NCBI GenBank assembly: GCA_000751835.1
Contig: CCMQ01000008.1
Location: 186,001 to 250,000, forward strand
Source: Necropsobacter rosorum
GTDB taxonomy: Bacteria; Pseudomonadota; Gammaproteobacteria; Enterobacterales; Pasteurellaceae
Length of the DNA: 64,000 nucleotides
Direction: 5' to 3'
The position numbers and the translations under genes were made by a program. Of the stretch, positions 8,259 to 16,832 are shown in pieces (within the stretch, counting starts at the first letter, position 1; each line of letters begins with the position of its first letter). The notes under the pieces were generated by a model that searched no databases, was not told where the DNA came from, and saw nothing but the letters and a program-made list of their open reading frames with translations.

Positions 8259-9008
8259 ATGACAGAACAGAAAACCACCTTTGCCGATCAAAAGCGTAAA
8301 ACCGTGGAAACGGCGGAATTTACGCCGGACGGCCGTTATAAACGCAAAGTGCGCAGTTTTGTGCTGCGTACCGGGCGGCTGAGCGATTTTCAGCGTACGA
8401 TGATGAACCAGCATTGGGCATTTTACGGGCTGGCACATCAGCGCACGCCTTTTGATTTTGCCCGAATTTACGGCAATACCAATCCGGTGATTCTGGAAAT
8501 CGGGTTCGGGATGGGCAAGTCGCTGGTGGAGATGGCGGCGCGCAATCCTGATAAAAATTATCTGGGCATTGAAGTGCATACGCCGGGTGTCGGCGCCTGT
8601 ATCGCCTATGCGCAGGAAAAACAGGTGCGCAATCTGCGCCTGATTTGTCATGACGCCACGGAAATTCTGCGCGATTGTATCGCCGACGGCAGCCTCGGCG
8701 GGTTGCAGTTGTTTTTTCCCGATCCGTGGCATAAAGCCAAACACCATAAACGCCGCATTGTGCAGCCGCCGTTTGTGGCAAGCGTCACGCAGAAACTGGC
8801 CGCGCAGGGATTTATTCATATGGCGACGGATTGGGAAAATTATGCGCAACAGATGCTGGCGGTATTGCAAAGTGCGGTCGGTTTGCGTAATACTTCGGCC
8901 AGCGGGGATTATATTGCGCGCCCGGATTTTCGTCCGCTGACCAAATTCGAGCAACGCGGTCAGCGTTTGGGGCACGGCGTGTGGGATTTGTATTTTATTA
9001 AAGACTAA
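8259..9008 (+). CDS. trmB: tRNA (guanine-46-N7)-methyltransferase
   Basis: TrmB uses S-adenosylmethionine to make m7G46 in the variable loop of tRNAs. The 249 residues contain the SAM-binding motif [12 protein letters not shown] near 83-94, GIEVH at the end of the second strand, and the family signature [17 protein letters not shown]. The start MTEQKTT follows a GGAT sequence at correct distance; an upstream extension is not needed. It forms a unit with yggL 20 bases downstream, as in E. coli. Confidence 0.96.
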   Translation: MTEQKTTFADQKRKTVETAEFTPDGRYKRKVRSFVLRTGRLSDFQRTMMNQHWAFYGLAHQRTPFDFARIYGNTNPVILEIGFGMGKSLVEMAARNPDKNYLGIEVHTPGVGACIAYAQEKQVRNLRLICHDATEILRDCIADGSLGGLQLFFPDPWHKAKHHKRRIVQPPFVASVTQKLAAQGFIHMATDWENYAQQMLAVLQSAVGLRNTSASGDYIARPDFRPLTKFEQRGQRLGHGVWDLYFIKD

Positions 9009-9028
9009 GTTCAAGAAAGGAGAACGAT

Positions 9029-9367
9029 ATGGCGATTAAACGCAATCAAAGACAACGTAAAAAAATGCACTTGGCGGAGTTTCAGGAACTCGGATTTCTG
9101 GTGAACTGGCAATTTGCGGAAAATACACCGATTGAACAGGTTGATGAAGTGGTGGATCGGTTCATCAATGAGGTGATCCGGCCGAACGGGCTGGCCTATG
9201 AAGGCAGCGGCTATCTGCACTGGGAAGGACTGGTGTGTCTGGAAAAACTGGGCAAATGCGATGAAAGCCACCGCGAAAGCGTAAAAAGCTGGTTGCAAAA
9301 TAACGGATTGCAGCAGGTTGAAGTCAGCGAACTGTTTGATATCTGGTGGGATTATCCGGCCAAATAA
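9029..9367 (+). CDS. yggL: YggL-family protein (DUF469)
   Basis: The 112-residue protein opens with the basic, conserved MAIKRNQRQRKKMHLAEFQE and keeps GFLVNW and WDYPAK, as in E. coli YggL. YggL-type proteins are reported to bind the 50S ribosomal subunit, but the molecular role is not settled. A strong GGAG ribosome site precedes it, and a terminator at 9378-9402 closes the trmB-yggL unit. Confidence 0.92.
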   Translation: MAIKRNQRQRKKMHLAEFQELGFLVNWQFAENTPIEQVDEVVDRFINEVIRPNGLAYEGSGYLHWEGLVCLEKLGKCDESHRESVKSWLQNNGLQQVEVSELFDIWWDYPAK

Positions 9368-9377
9368 GCGCTGCGCC

Positions 9378-9402
9378 ATCCCGTCTTAAAGGCGGGATTT
9401 TG
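9378..9402 (+). terminator. Terminator after yggL
   Basis: An eight-base stem built on ATCCCG and CGGGAT with a five-base loop is followed by TTTTGG, eleven bases past the yggL stop. Confidence 0.75.
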
Positions 9403-9413
9403 GTGTAAAAATC

Positions 9414-9442
9414 TTGACGAATCGGCCTTTCAAGCGTAACAT
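9414..9442 (+). promoter_or_regulatory. Predicted strong promoter of the corA leader transcript
   Basis: TTGACG (9414-9419) and TAACAT (9437-9442) are spaced by exactly 17 bases. Transcription would start near 9449, about 240 bases before the corA ATG, giving a long 5' leader. Confidence 0.65.
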
Positions 9443-9475
9443 TCGGCACGATTTAGTAACAAGAGGACACACACT

Positions 9476-9517
9476 TTGGACAGTCATAGTCGATACCGAT
9501 TGCAATCTTTGCTCTAA
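9476..9517 (+). CDS. Candidate 13-codon leader peptide upstream of corA
   Basis: A TTG codon preceded by AGAGGA at eight bases opens a short frame reading MDSHSRYRLQSLL and then stop. It lies inside the long corA 5' leader. Its codons cover one arm (9492-9497) of alternative RNA pairings with downstream segments, which is how attenuating leader peptides work. No homologue is recalled and the start is not ATG, so this is a candidate only. Confidence 0.35.
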   Translation: MDSHSRYRLQSLL

Positions 9518-9594
9518 ATCTCGTCATTGACTTATCGGCGGGGTTTCGCAGGTAAGTTTTCATTACCTTATTTCATAGGTATCTTTTAAGTCAA
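9492..9594 (+). promoter_or_regulatory. Structured 5' leader of corA with mutually exclusive pairings
   Basis: The 321-base gap before corA holds this leader. TTGACTTA (9527-9534) can pair with TAAGTCAA (9587-9594), enclosing a small hairpin, GGTAA 9551-9555 with TTACC 9563-9567. Competing pairs are CCGAT (9496-9500) with ATCGG (9534-9538) and GATACC (9492-9497) with GGTATC (9578-9583). One uptake word follows at 9611-9619. This resembles attenuation or a translation switch for a Mg2+ transporter. It does not match the Mg2+ M-box or the manganese yybP-ykoY riboswitch as I know them. Confidence 0.45.
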
Positions 9595-9688
9595 ATAATA
9601 AAATTTTCTACCGCACTTTGCGGGGATATTGTTTGATTTTTCCTTGTTCATCGCGTTGTTCATAATTCCTTCAAAGGAGTATGAAGAA

Positions 9689-10636
9689 ATGATTAATGCT
9701 TTCGCACTTGAAGAAGCGCGCTTGGTTCGTATTGACGAAACCAATGCGGAGTTGGACACTGCTATCTGGCTGGATTTGCTTGAACCCAGCCGTGAAGAGC
9801 GTGATATTTTGCAGCAGGGGCTGGGGCAAAGTCTGGCATCGTTCCTTGAACTGGAAGATATTGAGGCGTCCGCGCGTTTTTTCGAAGATGAAGACGGTCT
9901 GCATTTGCACTCGTTTTTCTATTGTGAGGACGAAGACGATTACGCCGACTTAGCCAGCGTGGCGTTTACCGTGCGTGACGGGCGTTTGTTTACCCTGCGT
10001 GATCGCGAATTGCCGGCGTTTCGGTTATACCGCATGCGTTCGCGCAATCAGCGGCTGGTGGAATGCAACGCCTATGAAGTGTTGCTGGATTTATTCGAAA
10101 CCAAAATCGAACAGCTGGCGGATGTCATCGAAAACGTGTATGCGGATCTGGAAAAATTAAGCCGGGTGATTTTAGATGGTAAACAGGGCGAAGCCTTTGA
10201 TGAAGCGCTGGCCACGTTAACCGAGCAGGAAGACGCCAGCTCAAAGGTGCGTTTATGTCTGATGGATACCCAGCGGGCGCTGAGCTTTTTGGTACGCAAA
10301 ACCCGCTTGCCCGCCAATCAGCTGGAGCAGGCGCGCGAAATTCTGCGCGATATTGAATCCTTGCAGCCGCATAACGAATCGCTGTTCCAGAAAGTGAATT
10401 TTTTGATGCAGGCGGCGATGGGTTTTATTAATATTGAACAGAACCGGATTATTAAAATTTTCTCGGTGGTATCGGTGATTTTTCTGCCGCCGACGCTGGT
10501 CGCGTCTAATTACGGTATGAACTTCCACGACATGCCGGAGCTGAATTTCGCCTTCGGTTATCCGATGGCGCTGGGATTAATGGTGCTGGCGGCGATTGCG
10601 CCTTATTTATATTTTAAACACAAAGGCTGGTTATAA
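9689..10636 (+). CDS. corA: Magnesium/cobalt transport protein CorA
   Basis: CorA is the constitutive pentameric Mg2+ channel of the inner membrane. The 315 residues (family-typical) form an acidic cytosolic funnel domain with long helices, then two C-terminal membrane segments. The signature YGMN, at residues 275-278, sits at the end of TM1, with MPEL in the periplasmic loop. The start at 9689 follows AAAGGAG at good spacing. Expression is likely controlled through its long leader. It sits just ahead of yggT-yggU. Confidence 0.96.
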   Translation: MINAFALEEARLVRIDETNAELDTAIWLDLLEPSREERDILQQGLGQSLASFLELEDIEASARFFEDEDGLHLHSFFYCEDEDDYADLASVAFTVRDGRLFTLRDRELPAFRLYRMRSRNQRLVECNAYEVLLDLFETKIEQLADVIENVYADLEKLSRVILDGKQGEAFDEALATLTEQEDASSKVRLCLMDTQRALSFLVRKTRLPANQLEQAREILRDIESLQPHNESLFQKVNFLMQAAMGFINIEQNRIIKIFSVVSVIFLPPTLVASNYGMNFHDMPELNFAFGYPMALGLMVLAAIAPYLYFKHKGWL

Positions 10637-10651
10637 TTCAAAGGAACGACA

Positions 10652-11215
10652 ATGGGATTAAATTCAATTCAATTTTTGGTCTATACATTAATTAATGTGT
10701 ATTGTTTCGTGCTGATCCTGCGTGCTTGGTTTCAGTTCTGCCGGGTGGATTTTTATAATCCGCTGTCGCAAACGCTGGTGAAACTGACCAATCCTCTGCT
10801 GGCGCCGCTGCAAAAGCTGGTGCCGACGGTGAAAAATCTGAATCTGGCGGCAATCGCGGTGACGGTTATTCTCGGTGTCATCAAATATCCGCTGCTGAAT
10901 AAGCTGGGCGCCACGCTGGTGGTGGCCGACCCGCTCAATTACCTGTTTATCGGCCTGCTGCACACGGCGAGAACCTTCGGCGAAGCGGCGCTGTATGTGA
11001 TTTTTATCGAAGCGATTATGAGCTGGTTTAACCGCGCGCAAAATCCGCTGCAATATACTTTATATCAACTGACGCAGCCGCTGTTAAATCCGATTCGCCG
11101 GATTTTACCGAATACCGGTATGATCGATTTTGCCCCGATGATTCTGGCGTTCGCGCTGTTTTACGGCAACCGGGTGCTGTACGATATCTTCCCTGCCCTG
11201 TGGCCGCTGGCATAA
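10652..11215 (+). CDS. yggT: YggT-family membrane protein
   Basis: The 187-residue inner-membrane protein has two copies of the YGGT domain, each with a pair of hydrophobic helices around a conserved RAWFQF-type or WFNR and P-L-L-x-P-x-(Q/R) stretch (NPLLAPLQKLVP and QPLLNPIRRILP). Its function is unresolved; YggT relatives have been linked to osmotic or division phenotypes. It lies 15 bases after corA and 33 before yggU, and the yggT-yggU order is as in E. coli. Confidence 0.9.
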   Translation: MGLNSIQFLVYTLINVYCFVLILRAWFQFCRVDFYNPLSQTLVKLTNPLLAPLQKLVPTVKNLNLAAIAVTVILGVIKYPLLNKLGATLVVADPLNYLFIGLLHTARTFGEAALYVIFIEAIMSWFNRAQNPLQYTLYQLTQPLLNPIRRILPNTGMIDFAPMILAFALFYGNRVLYDIFPALWPLA

Positions 11216-11248
11216 AGGCAAAAGTGCGGTGATTTTGCGGAGCGTTTT

Positions 11249-11536
11249 ATGACGGCGGCGGAAAACATCAACGGGGATTTACGCCTGCGGATTTTTCTGC
11301 AGCCTAAGGCGAGCCGCGATCACATTGCGGGCGTGCATGACGGGGAGCTGAAAATCAGCATCACGGCGCCGCCGGTGGACGGGCAGGCGAACGCCCATTT
11401 AATCAAATTTCTCAGTAAAACCTTTAAAGTGCCGAAAAGTGCGATCGTGCTGGAAAAGGGCGAACTCAGCCGGCACAAGCAAATTCTGATCCCGGCGCCG
11501 AAAGTGATTCCGCCGCTGATTCAAACCTTACTGTGA
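11249..11536 (+). CDS. yggU: YggU/DUF167-family protein
   Basis: A 95-residue alpha/beta protein of the UPF0235 family, recognised by [24 protein letters not shown] and the GQAN-HLIKFL-K-F-VPKSA core. Family members are small cytosolic proteins without assigned activity. The gene is the last of corA-yggT-yggU. Its 3' end overlaps the convergent acetyltransferase gene by 16 bases. Confidence 0.9.
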   Translation: MTAAENINGDLRLRIFLQPKASRDHIAGVHDGELKISITAPPVDGQANAHLIKFLSKTFKVPKSAIVLEKGELSRHKQILIPAPKVIPPLIQTLL

Positions 11537-11985
11537 GCCGGCGGCGGCTCGCTTAAATTCAATTCAAAAATACGTTTCTGCGGATTAATTCTGAACCCTT
11601 CGCGCGCTAAAATGGCCTCCTGCTGATGAGTTTGCTCCACCACCAGCCGGGTAGATTGCGTATAGCGCACGAATTCTTTGGCTTTGGCGATAAGTGCGGT
11701 ATAAATTTCGGTGTGATTCGGCACATCGCACACGAAAATATCCGTCAGTTGCCAGTAACGCTGTAGTTGAAGGGAAGAAAGGCGGGGATAAAGCTGAATA
11801 AAACCGAGCGGCCGGCGGGCATCATCCACCGCCATAAAAAAGATGCTTTCGCTAAAGCGGATGCGGTCGGTCAGAAACGCACGGGTGCGTTCCGGGCTTT
11901 CCGGCATGCCCTGCGCCACGCGGTAGCGCTCAAATAAAGCATGCAGGCTGTCAAGATTCCATTGTTCGGCTTTAAAGATCGTCAT
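11521..11985 (-). CDS. GNAT-family N-acetyltransferase
   Basis: The 154-residue sequence has the GNAT fold order: an N-terminal strand-helix ([17 protein letters not shown]), the central strands [19 protein letters not shown], then [10 protein letters not shown] and the CoA-binding helix region, ending with ILAREGFRI, the usual motif B. The classical Q/R-x-x-G-x-G/A pyrophosphate loop is degenerate here. The substrate is unknown. It is transcribed toward yggU and divergently from tpiA. Confidence 0.75.
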   Translation of the reverse strand: MTIFKAEQWNLDSLHALFERYRVAQGMPESPERTRAFLTDRIRFSESIFFMAVDDARRPLGFIQLYPRLSSLQLQRYWQLTDIFVCDVPNHTEIYTALIAKAKEFVRYTQSTRLVVEQTHQQEAILAREGFRINPQKRIFELNLSEPPPAHSKV

Positions 11986-12092
11986 ATTGCGGTAAATCGG
12001 CTATTTTTTATAACATTCATACAGTGGATTGTATCTTTTTGCCGCACAATAATCATCTGTTGCGAAAAAATTTTTTTGCAAAGGGCGAAAAA

Positions 12093-12123
12093 TTGCCGAA
12101 AAAATAGAAAAATTTGGTATAGT
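12093..12123 (+). promoter_or_regulatory. Predicted tpiA promoter
   Basis: TATAGT at 12118-12123 is a good -10 with a TTGCCG at 19 bases upstream in an A-rich track. The predicted start is about 35 bases before the tpiA ATG. Confidence 0.45.
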
Positions 12124-12164
12124 AAACCGGTTATTTTTATTATTAATGCAATGGAGAAAAACAA

Positions 12165-12932
12165 ATGGCACGTCGTCCTTTAGTTATGGGTAACTGGAAA
12201 TTAAACGGTAGCAAAGCATTTACCAAAACACTGATCAACGAATTAAATACGGAACTGGCCGGCGTTGAGGGCTGCGATGTGGCGATTGCGCCGCCGGTGA
12301 TGTATCTGGCGGAAGCCGAAGCGGCGCTTGCCGGCGGTAAAATCGCATTAGGTGCGCAGAATGTGGATTTAAACAAACAAGGCGCGTTCACCGGCGATAT
12401 TTCGGTTGACATGCTGAAAGATTTCGGCGCCAAATACATTATTATCGGTCATTCCGAGCGCCGTCAGTATCACAACGAATCGGACGAATTTATTGCGAAA
12501 AAATTCGGCGTGTTAAAACAAGCCGGTCTGGTGCCGGTATTGTGTATCGGCGAAAGCGAAGCGGAAAACGAAGCGGGTAAAACCGAAGCAGTGTGCGCAC
12601 GTCAGATTGACGCCGTGATTAACACGCTGGGCGTGGATGCCTTTAACGGCGCGGTAATTGCCTACGAACCGATTTGGGCGATCGGCACCGGGAAATCCGC
12701 GACACCGGCACAGGCGCAGGCGGTACACGCATTTATCCGCGCACATATCGCGCAAAAATCCCAAGCGGTCGCCGATCAGGTGATCATTCAGTACGGCGGC
12801 TCGGTAAACGACGGCAATGCGGCGGAATTATTCACTCAGCCGGATATCGACGGCGCGCTGGTCGGCGGTGCCTCATTGAAAGCGCCTGCCTTTGCGGTGA
12901 TTGTCAAAGCGGCGGCGCAAGCGAAAAATTAA
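12165..12932 (+). CDS. tpiA: Triosephosphate isomerase
   Basis: TpiA interconverts dihydroxyacetone phosphate and glyceraldehyde 3-phosphate in glycolysis and gluconeogenesis. The 255-residue barrel carries Lys12 in NWK, the electrophilic His96 in GHSERR, the base Glu168 in [11 protein letters not shown], and the C-terminal phosphate loop YGGSV. It has its own promoter and is closed by an uptake-word hairpin. Confidence 0.98.
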   Translation: MARRPLVMGNWKLNGSKAFTKTLINELNTELAGVEGCDVAIAPPVMYLAEAEAALAGGKIALGAQNVDLNKQGAFTGDISVDMLKDFGAKYIIIGHSERRQYHNESDEFIAKKFGVLKQAGLVPVLCIGESEAENEAGKTEAVCARQIDAVINTLGVDAFNGAVIAYEPIWAIGTGKSATPAQAQAVHAFIRAHIAQKSQAVADQVIIQYGGSVNDGNAAELFTQPDIDGALVGGASLKAPAFAVIVKAAAQAKN

Positions 12933-12955
12933 TCGCAATCCGTTTCAGTTAAGCA

Positions 12956-12986
12956 AAAGTGCGGTAATTTTTACCGCACTTTCTTT
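12956..12986 (+). terminator. tpiA terminator made of two inverted uptake words
   Basis: AAAGTGCGGT (12956-12965) and ACCGCACTTT (12973-12982) form a ten-base stem with a seven-base loop and a T-rich tail, 24 bases past the tpiA stop. Confidence 0.85.
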
Positions 12987-13045
12987 ATGCCGGCGTGATA
13001 ACCCTTTATACTACGGCAATTTATGGGATTAAAAGTCAATTTTCT

Positions 13046-14332
13046 ATGTGGCGTTTTTTATATACATTAACCCTGTATGTTCTGCAACCGTTTATTTTGC
13101 TGTTTATGCTGATCCGCAGTATTAAGGCGCCGAATTACCGCAAGCGCCTCGGCGAGCGATACGGCTATTATCCTGCCGGCCTGCCGGCGCCGCGGCAGTA
13201 CGGTGTGATTATTCATGCCGCCTCGGTGGGCGAGGTGATCGCCGCCACACCGTTAGTTCGGCGCATTCAGCGGCATTATCCCGATTTGCCGATTACCCTG
13301 ACCACAGTGACGCCGACCGGTTCGGATCGGGTAAAAGCGGCGTTCGGCGACAGCGTGACTCATGTTTATCTGCCCTATGATTTGCCGACCTCGTTGCGAC
13401 GGTTTATTCATTTTATCCGACCGAAAGTCTGTATCGTGATTGAAACCGAGATCTGGCCGAATTTAATTCATCAGTTATATCATCGCGGCGTGCCTTTTAT
13501 TATCGCCAATGCCCGTTTATCGGCGCGTTCCGCCGTCCGTTACGGCTGGATTAAGGATAAATTGCAGAATATGCTGCGTGAAATCCGTTTGATCGCACCG
13601 CAGGATGACATCAGCGGCAAGCGTTATCAGATCCTCGGCTATAATCCGAAAAAATTAAAACTAACCGGCAATATCAAATACGACTTGACCATTACCGCCG
13701 AGTTGTCGGAAAAAATTCAGGCGCTGCATGACAGCTGGGTGAAGGGGCGCTTCGTGTGGGTGGCGGCCAGCACCCATGAGGGCGAAGAAGGCATTATTCT
13801 GGAAACGCACCGCATCTTGCTGGACAGCTTTCCCGATTTGCTGCTGATTCTGGTGCCGCGCCATCCCGAACGGTTTAACGCCGTCGCCGAGTTAATTAAA
13901 AAATACCGTTTCAGCTACGTTCGCCGCAGCGATAATATCGCGCCCGACCGCCATGTTCAGGTGGTGCTGGGCGATACCATGGGCGAGCTGATGTTAATGT
14001 ACGGCATCTGCGATGTGGCGTTTGTGGGCGGCAGTCTGGTCAAACACGGCGGGCATAATCCGCTGGAGCCGCTGGCATTTAAAGTGCCGGTGATCAGCGG
14101 TAAATATACGTTTAATTTCCCCGATGTATTCCGTAAGCTGATTGAAGTGCAGGGCGTGCTGAAAGTCAACGAGAACAGCAAGGCGCTGTCAAGAGCGGTG
14201 GCGATTTTCTTAACATCGCCGCAATTGCGCAAGCGTTACGGCAGCGCCGGTCATGAAGTATTAATTGAAAACCGCGGTGCGCTGCAACGTTTGTTCGACT
14301 TATTGCGCCCGTATCTGGAAAGACAGGTATAA
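13046..14332 (+). CDS. waaA: 3-deoxy-D-manno-octulosonic acid (Kdo) transferase
   Basis: WaaA (KdtA) transfers Kdo from CMP-Kdo to lipid IVA at the cytoplasmic face of the inner membrane. The 428-residue protein has an N-terminal membrane anchor, a GT-30 N-domain ([29 protein letters not shown]) and a C-domain ending with the nucleotide-binding [16 protein letters not shown]. The start at 13046 gives the family length; an ATG-lacking extension of 17 codons is open upstream. It lies three bases from coaD. With kdkA nearby, the haemophilus-type single phosphorylated Kdo is likely. Confidence 0.95.
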   Translation: MWRFLYTLTLYVLQPFILLFMLIRSIKAPNYRKRLGERYGYYPAGLPAPRQYGVIIHAASVGEVIAATPLVRRIQRHYPDLPITLTTVTPTGSDRVKAAFGDSVTHVYLPYDLPTSLRRFIHFIRPKVCIVIETEIWPNLIHQLYHRGVPFIIANARLSARSAVRYGWIKDKLQNMLREIRLIAPQDDISGKRYQILGYNPKKLKLTGNIKYDLTITAELSEKIQALHDSWVKGRFVWVAASTHEGEEGIILETHRILLDSFPDLLLILVPRHPERFNAVAELIKKYRFSYVRRSDNIAPDRHVQVVLGDTMGELMLMYGICDVAFVGGSLVKHGGHNPLEPLAFKVPVISGKYTFNFPDVFRKLIEVQGVLKVNENSKALSRAVAIFLTSPQLRKRYGSAGHEVLIENRGALQRLFDLLRPYLERQV

Positions 14333-14334
14333 CA

Positions 14335-14805
14335 ATGAAAACAGCGATTTATCCCGGCACATTTGATCCGATTACCAACGGACATTTGGATATTATTGAA
14401 CGCAGCGCGGCATTGTTCGCGCAGGTGACGGTTGCGATTGCGGAAAATCCGCGCAAAAAACCGTTATTCGACTTAAGCGAAAGGGTCGCCTTAAGCCGAC
14501 AGGCGCTGGCGCATCTGCCGAATGTAAAGGTGCTGGGCTTTTCCGGTTTACTGGCGACGGTTGTGCTGGACAATCATATCGATGTGATTATCCGCGGCGT
14601 GCGTACCGCCACCGATTTTGAATATGAATTGCAGCTGGCCAGCCTGAACCGGTTGCTGACCAACGGGGTGGAAAGTCTGTTTCTGCCACCGACGGAAAAA
14701 TGGGCTTATTTGTCTTCCACCATCGTGCGGGAAATTTACCTGCACGGCGGCGATGTCAGCCAGCTGGTGCCGCCCGCCGTTTTTCAGGCGTTGGCGGCGC
14801 GTTGA
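14335..14805 (+). CDS. coaD: Phosphopantetheine adenylyltransferase
   Basis: CoaD makes dephospho-CoA from 4'-phosphopantetheine and ATP, the fourth step of CoA synthesis. The 156 residues start with the nucleotidyltransferase signature [16 protein letters not shown] (HxGH-type TNGH) and include the conserved [14 protein letters not shown] and SSTIVREI (the ISST-like loop). It directly follows waaA, the familiar kdtA-kdtB pairing of gammaproteobacteria. Confidence 0.97.
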   Translation: MKTAIYPGTFDPITNGHLDIIERSAALFAQVTVAIAENPRKKPLFDLSERVALSRQALAHLPNVKVLGFSGLLATVVLDNHIDVIIRGVRTATDFEYELQLASLNRLLTNGVESLFLPPTEKWAYLSSTIVREIYLHGGDVSQLVPPAVFQALAAR

Positions 14806-14839
14806 GGGTGGCTCCGTTGCCGGTAACGGTACGCGAGGA

Positions 14840-15580
14840 TTAATGGCCTGGCTTATAATGCCGGTACCCCTGTAATAATTGCTGCCAGTTATGAGCATGA
14901 AATCGGATGCCCATTCTGGCGGTTTCTTTCATAAAAGAGCGGTGCAATCGCCGTAAGTTTTCCGCTTTCCAGTTTTCGCCGGATTTTTCACCGCACTTAT
15001 CAAAATCCAGCAGCCAAAATTTTTCGGGCTGGTCGTCGATATGTTGCACCAAAATATTGTGCGCGTTCAGATCCGTGTGGCAGATTTGCATATCGTGCAG
15101 CCGGCGGATCAGCCCGCCGATGGTGTGCCAGCCCTGTTCCGAGAGGGTTTGCCGCTGTAAAAGTGCGGTTAAATCCCGGGCGTTTTCCAGCTTTTCGGTC
15201 AGAATATCCGCACGATAACAGCCGAATGCGTTTTTTTCCACTTTGGCGCCGATGGCTTTCGGTACCGGCAGACCGGCGCGCCGCAGTTTATTGAGGAGAT
15301 GGAATTCGGCGAAACTGCGGGTTTGCGCCAGTTCGGTGAAGCGATAGTGATCTTTATTGATTTTGCCCCACAGCCCGCCGCGGTAATAATGGCGCAGGGC
15401 GCAGTTGACACCGAATAAATCCGCCGTTTGAATAAACCAAGTGGTGCCGCGCCCTTTGGCCGAGCCGATAATACGGTTTTGGCGCCGCCAGAAATCCGGC
15501 GCGAAAAAACGGTTATGCTCAGGCAGCGCAGACGAAAAGTTAAAAATAAAAAAATTTTTTTGTTGTTGTAATTCAAGCAT
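14840..15580 (-). CDS. kdkA: 3-deoxy-D-manno-octulosonic acid kinase
   Basis: KdkA phosphorylates O-4 of the Kdo on the LPS inner core, a feature of Haemophilus-type LPS. The 246 residues show an atypical protein-kinase fold: GSAKGRGTTWF as the glycine loop, CALRHYYRGGLWG with the ATP-binding region, HTDLNAHNIL as the catalytic loop (Asp and Asn) and LLDFDKCG as the metal motif. The ATG at 15580 is chosen for family length over an upstream ATG at 15610. It is convergent with coaD and divergent from opsX. Confidence 0.93.
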   Translation of the reverse strand: MLELQQQKNFFIFNFSSALPEHNRFFAPDFWRRQNRIIGSAKGRGTTWFIQTADLFGVNCALRHYYRGGLWGKINKDHYRFTELAQTRSFAEFHLLNKLRRAGLPVPKAIGAKVEKNAFGCYRADILTEKLENARDLTALLQRQTLSEQGWHTIGGLIRRLHDMQICHTDLNAHNILVQHIDDQPEKFWLLDFDKCGEKSGENWKAENLRRLHRSFMKETARMGIRFHAHNWQQLLQGYRHYKPGH

Positions 15581-15685
15581 ATTCCATGGATTTCTTATAA
15601 AATAACGCACATAAAATATTCTACTGGAAATTAAGAATAATGCTAGGGTCTGTTGTTCGCAGACCGTTGCTCACAGGAAACCATT

Positions 15686-16729
15686 ATGCCCCTTTTCTCT
15701 CAAGCGCCGCAGTCGATTTGTATTTTACGGCTGTCCGCCATCGGCGATGTGTGTCATGCGCTGGCCGCCGTACAGCAGATTCAGCGCCATTGGCGCGACA
15801 CTAACATCACTTGGATCATCGGTAAAACCGAAGCGCAGCTTTTTGCCCGCGTGCCGGGGATAGAATTTATTGTCTATGATAAAAAAAGCGGCTGGCAGGG
15901 CGTGCTGGCGTTATGGAAGCAGTTGAAAAACCGGCGTTTTGACGCCCTGCTGAATATGCAGACCGCCTTTCGGGCGTCGATGCTGTCGCTGGGCATTAAG
16001 GCGCGTTATAAGATCGGTTTCGGGCAAAAACGGTCACGCGAAGGTCAGCGCTGGTTTGTTAACCGCCGCATTGAAGACCCGCAAAGTCCGCATGTGCTGG
16101 ACGGTTTTCTGGCGTTTGCGCAATATCTCGGCGTGCCGGTCGCCCCGCCGCATTGGAATTTGGGCATTACGGAGGCGGACAGACAAGCCGTGCGCGGTTA
16201 TTTTGATCCGGCGCGCAAAACTCTGCTGATTTGTCCCTGTTCCAGTAAAGCGGAAAAAGACTGGCTGACAGAACGCTATGCTGAGCTTGTCAATCTGGCG
16301 CAGCGCCATAACCGGCAGGTGATATTATGCGGTTCGGCGGCAAAACGGGAAATGGAAACCGCCGAACGTATTGCGGCATTATGCGATGTCGCGCCGCTGA
16401 ATCTGTGCGGCAAAACCAGCTTGCCGCAATTTGCCGCGCTGATCGCGATGGCGGATCTGCTGATTGCGCCTGACAGCGGGCCGGCGCATATCGCCACCAC
16501 ACAGGGCACGCCGGTTATCGGGCTGTATGCTTATCATAATCCGTTGCGTACCGGGCCTTATTATAATCTGTCGGAGGTGGTTTCGGTGTATGAGCAGAAT
16601 GCGCGGCGGGAATTTGGCAAACCGTCCGACCAACTGCCTTGGGCGACCAAATTGAAGGGGGAAAATTTGATGGCGCAGATTCAGGTGGCGGATGTGGCGG
16701 CGCAAATGCGCAAACTGGGATTTCTGTGA
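15686..16729 (+). CDS. opsX: LPS heptosyltransferase I (OpsX type)
   Basis: A GT-9 glycosyltransferase that adds the first heptose to Kdo in LPS inner-core assembly. Landmarks in the 347 residues are ILRLSAIGDVCHALAAV at the N-terminus, LICPCSSKAEKDWL in the middle, and PDSGPAHIATTQGTPVIGLY in the ADP-heptose site. The start at 15686 has an AGGA ribosome site. Length and motifs fit H. influenzae OpsX better than enterobacterial WaaC. The LPS genes waaA-kdkA-opsX cluster here. Confidence 0.92.
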   Translation: MPLFSQAPQSICILRLSAIGDVCHALAAVQQIQRHWRDTNITWIIGKTEAQLFARVPGIEFIVYDKKSGWQGVLALWKQLKNRRFDALLNMQTAFRASMLSLGIKARYKIGFGQKRSREGQRWFVNRRIEDPQSPHVLDGFLAFAQYLGVPVAPPHWNLGITEADRQAVRGYFDPARKTLLICPCSSKAEKDWLTERYAELVNLAQRHNRQVILCGSAAKREMETAERIAALCDVAPLNLCGKTSLPQFAALIAMADLLIAPDSGPAHIATTQGTPVIGLYAYHNPLRTGPYYNLSEVVSVYEQNARREFGKPSDQLPWATKLKGENLMAQIQVADVAAQMRKLGFL

Positions 16730-16743
16730 TCGGTTAAAAACAG

Positions 16744-16772
16744 TTAAATAATAACCGATTTTCCGCTATAAT
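16744..16772 (+). promoter_or_regulatory. Predicted promoter ahead of the ABC exporter
   Basis: A perfect TATAAT (16767-16772) stands 17 bases after TTAAAT. Transcription would begin near 16779, immediately before the terminator-like hairpin at 16786-16816. Confidence 0.5.
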
Positions 16773-16785
16773 AGCCGCGGTTTTC

Positions 16786-16816
16786 AAGGCAACAATTGAT
16801 GTTGCCTTTTATTTTT
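16786..16816 (+). terminator. Terminator-like hairpin between promoter and ABC exporter gene
   Basis: AAGGCAACA pairs with TGTTGCCTT (nine bases, five-base loop) and is followed by TTATTTTT. It may end opsX transcription. Because a TATAAT lies between opsX and this hairpin, it could also act as an attenuator in the exporter leader. Confidence 0.6.
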
Positions 16817-16832
16817 CGATGTAGGAAAGGTC

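Noticed and set aside
8220..9014. A 264-codon open frame on the minus strand opposite trmB
   Set aside because: It is fully antisense to a clearly identified TrmB, has no ribosome site, and its composition (many His, Arg, Gln) is that of a shadow frame.
9629..9688. N-terminal extension of CorA by 20 hydrophobic residues from a TTG
   Set aside because: The extension lacks a ribosome site and is absent from CorA. The ATG at 9689 has AAAGGAG and gives the usual 315 residues.
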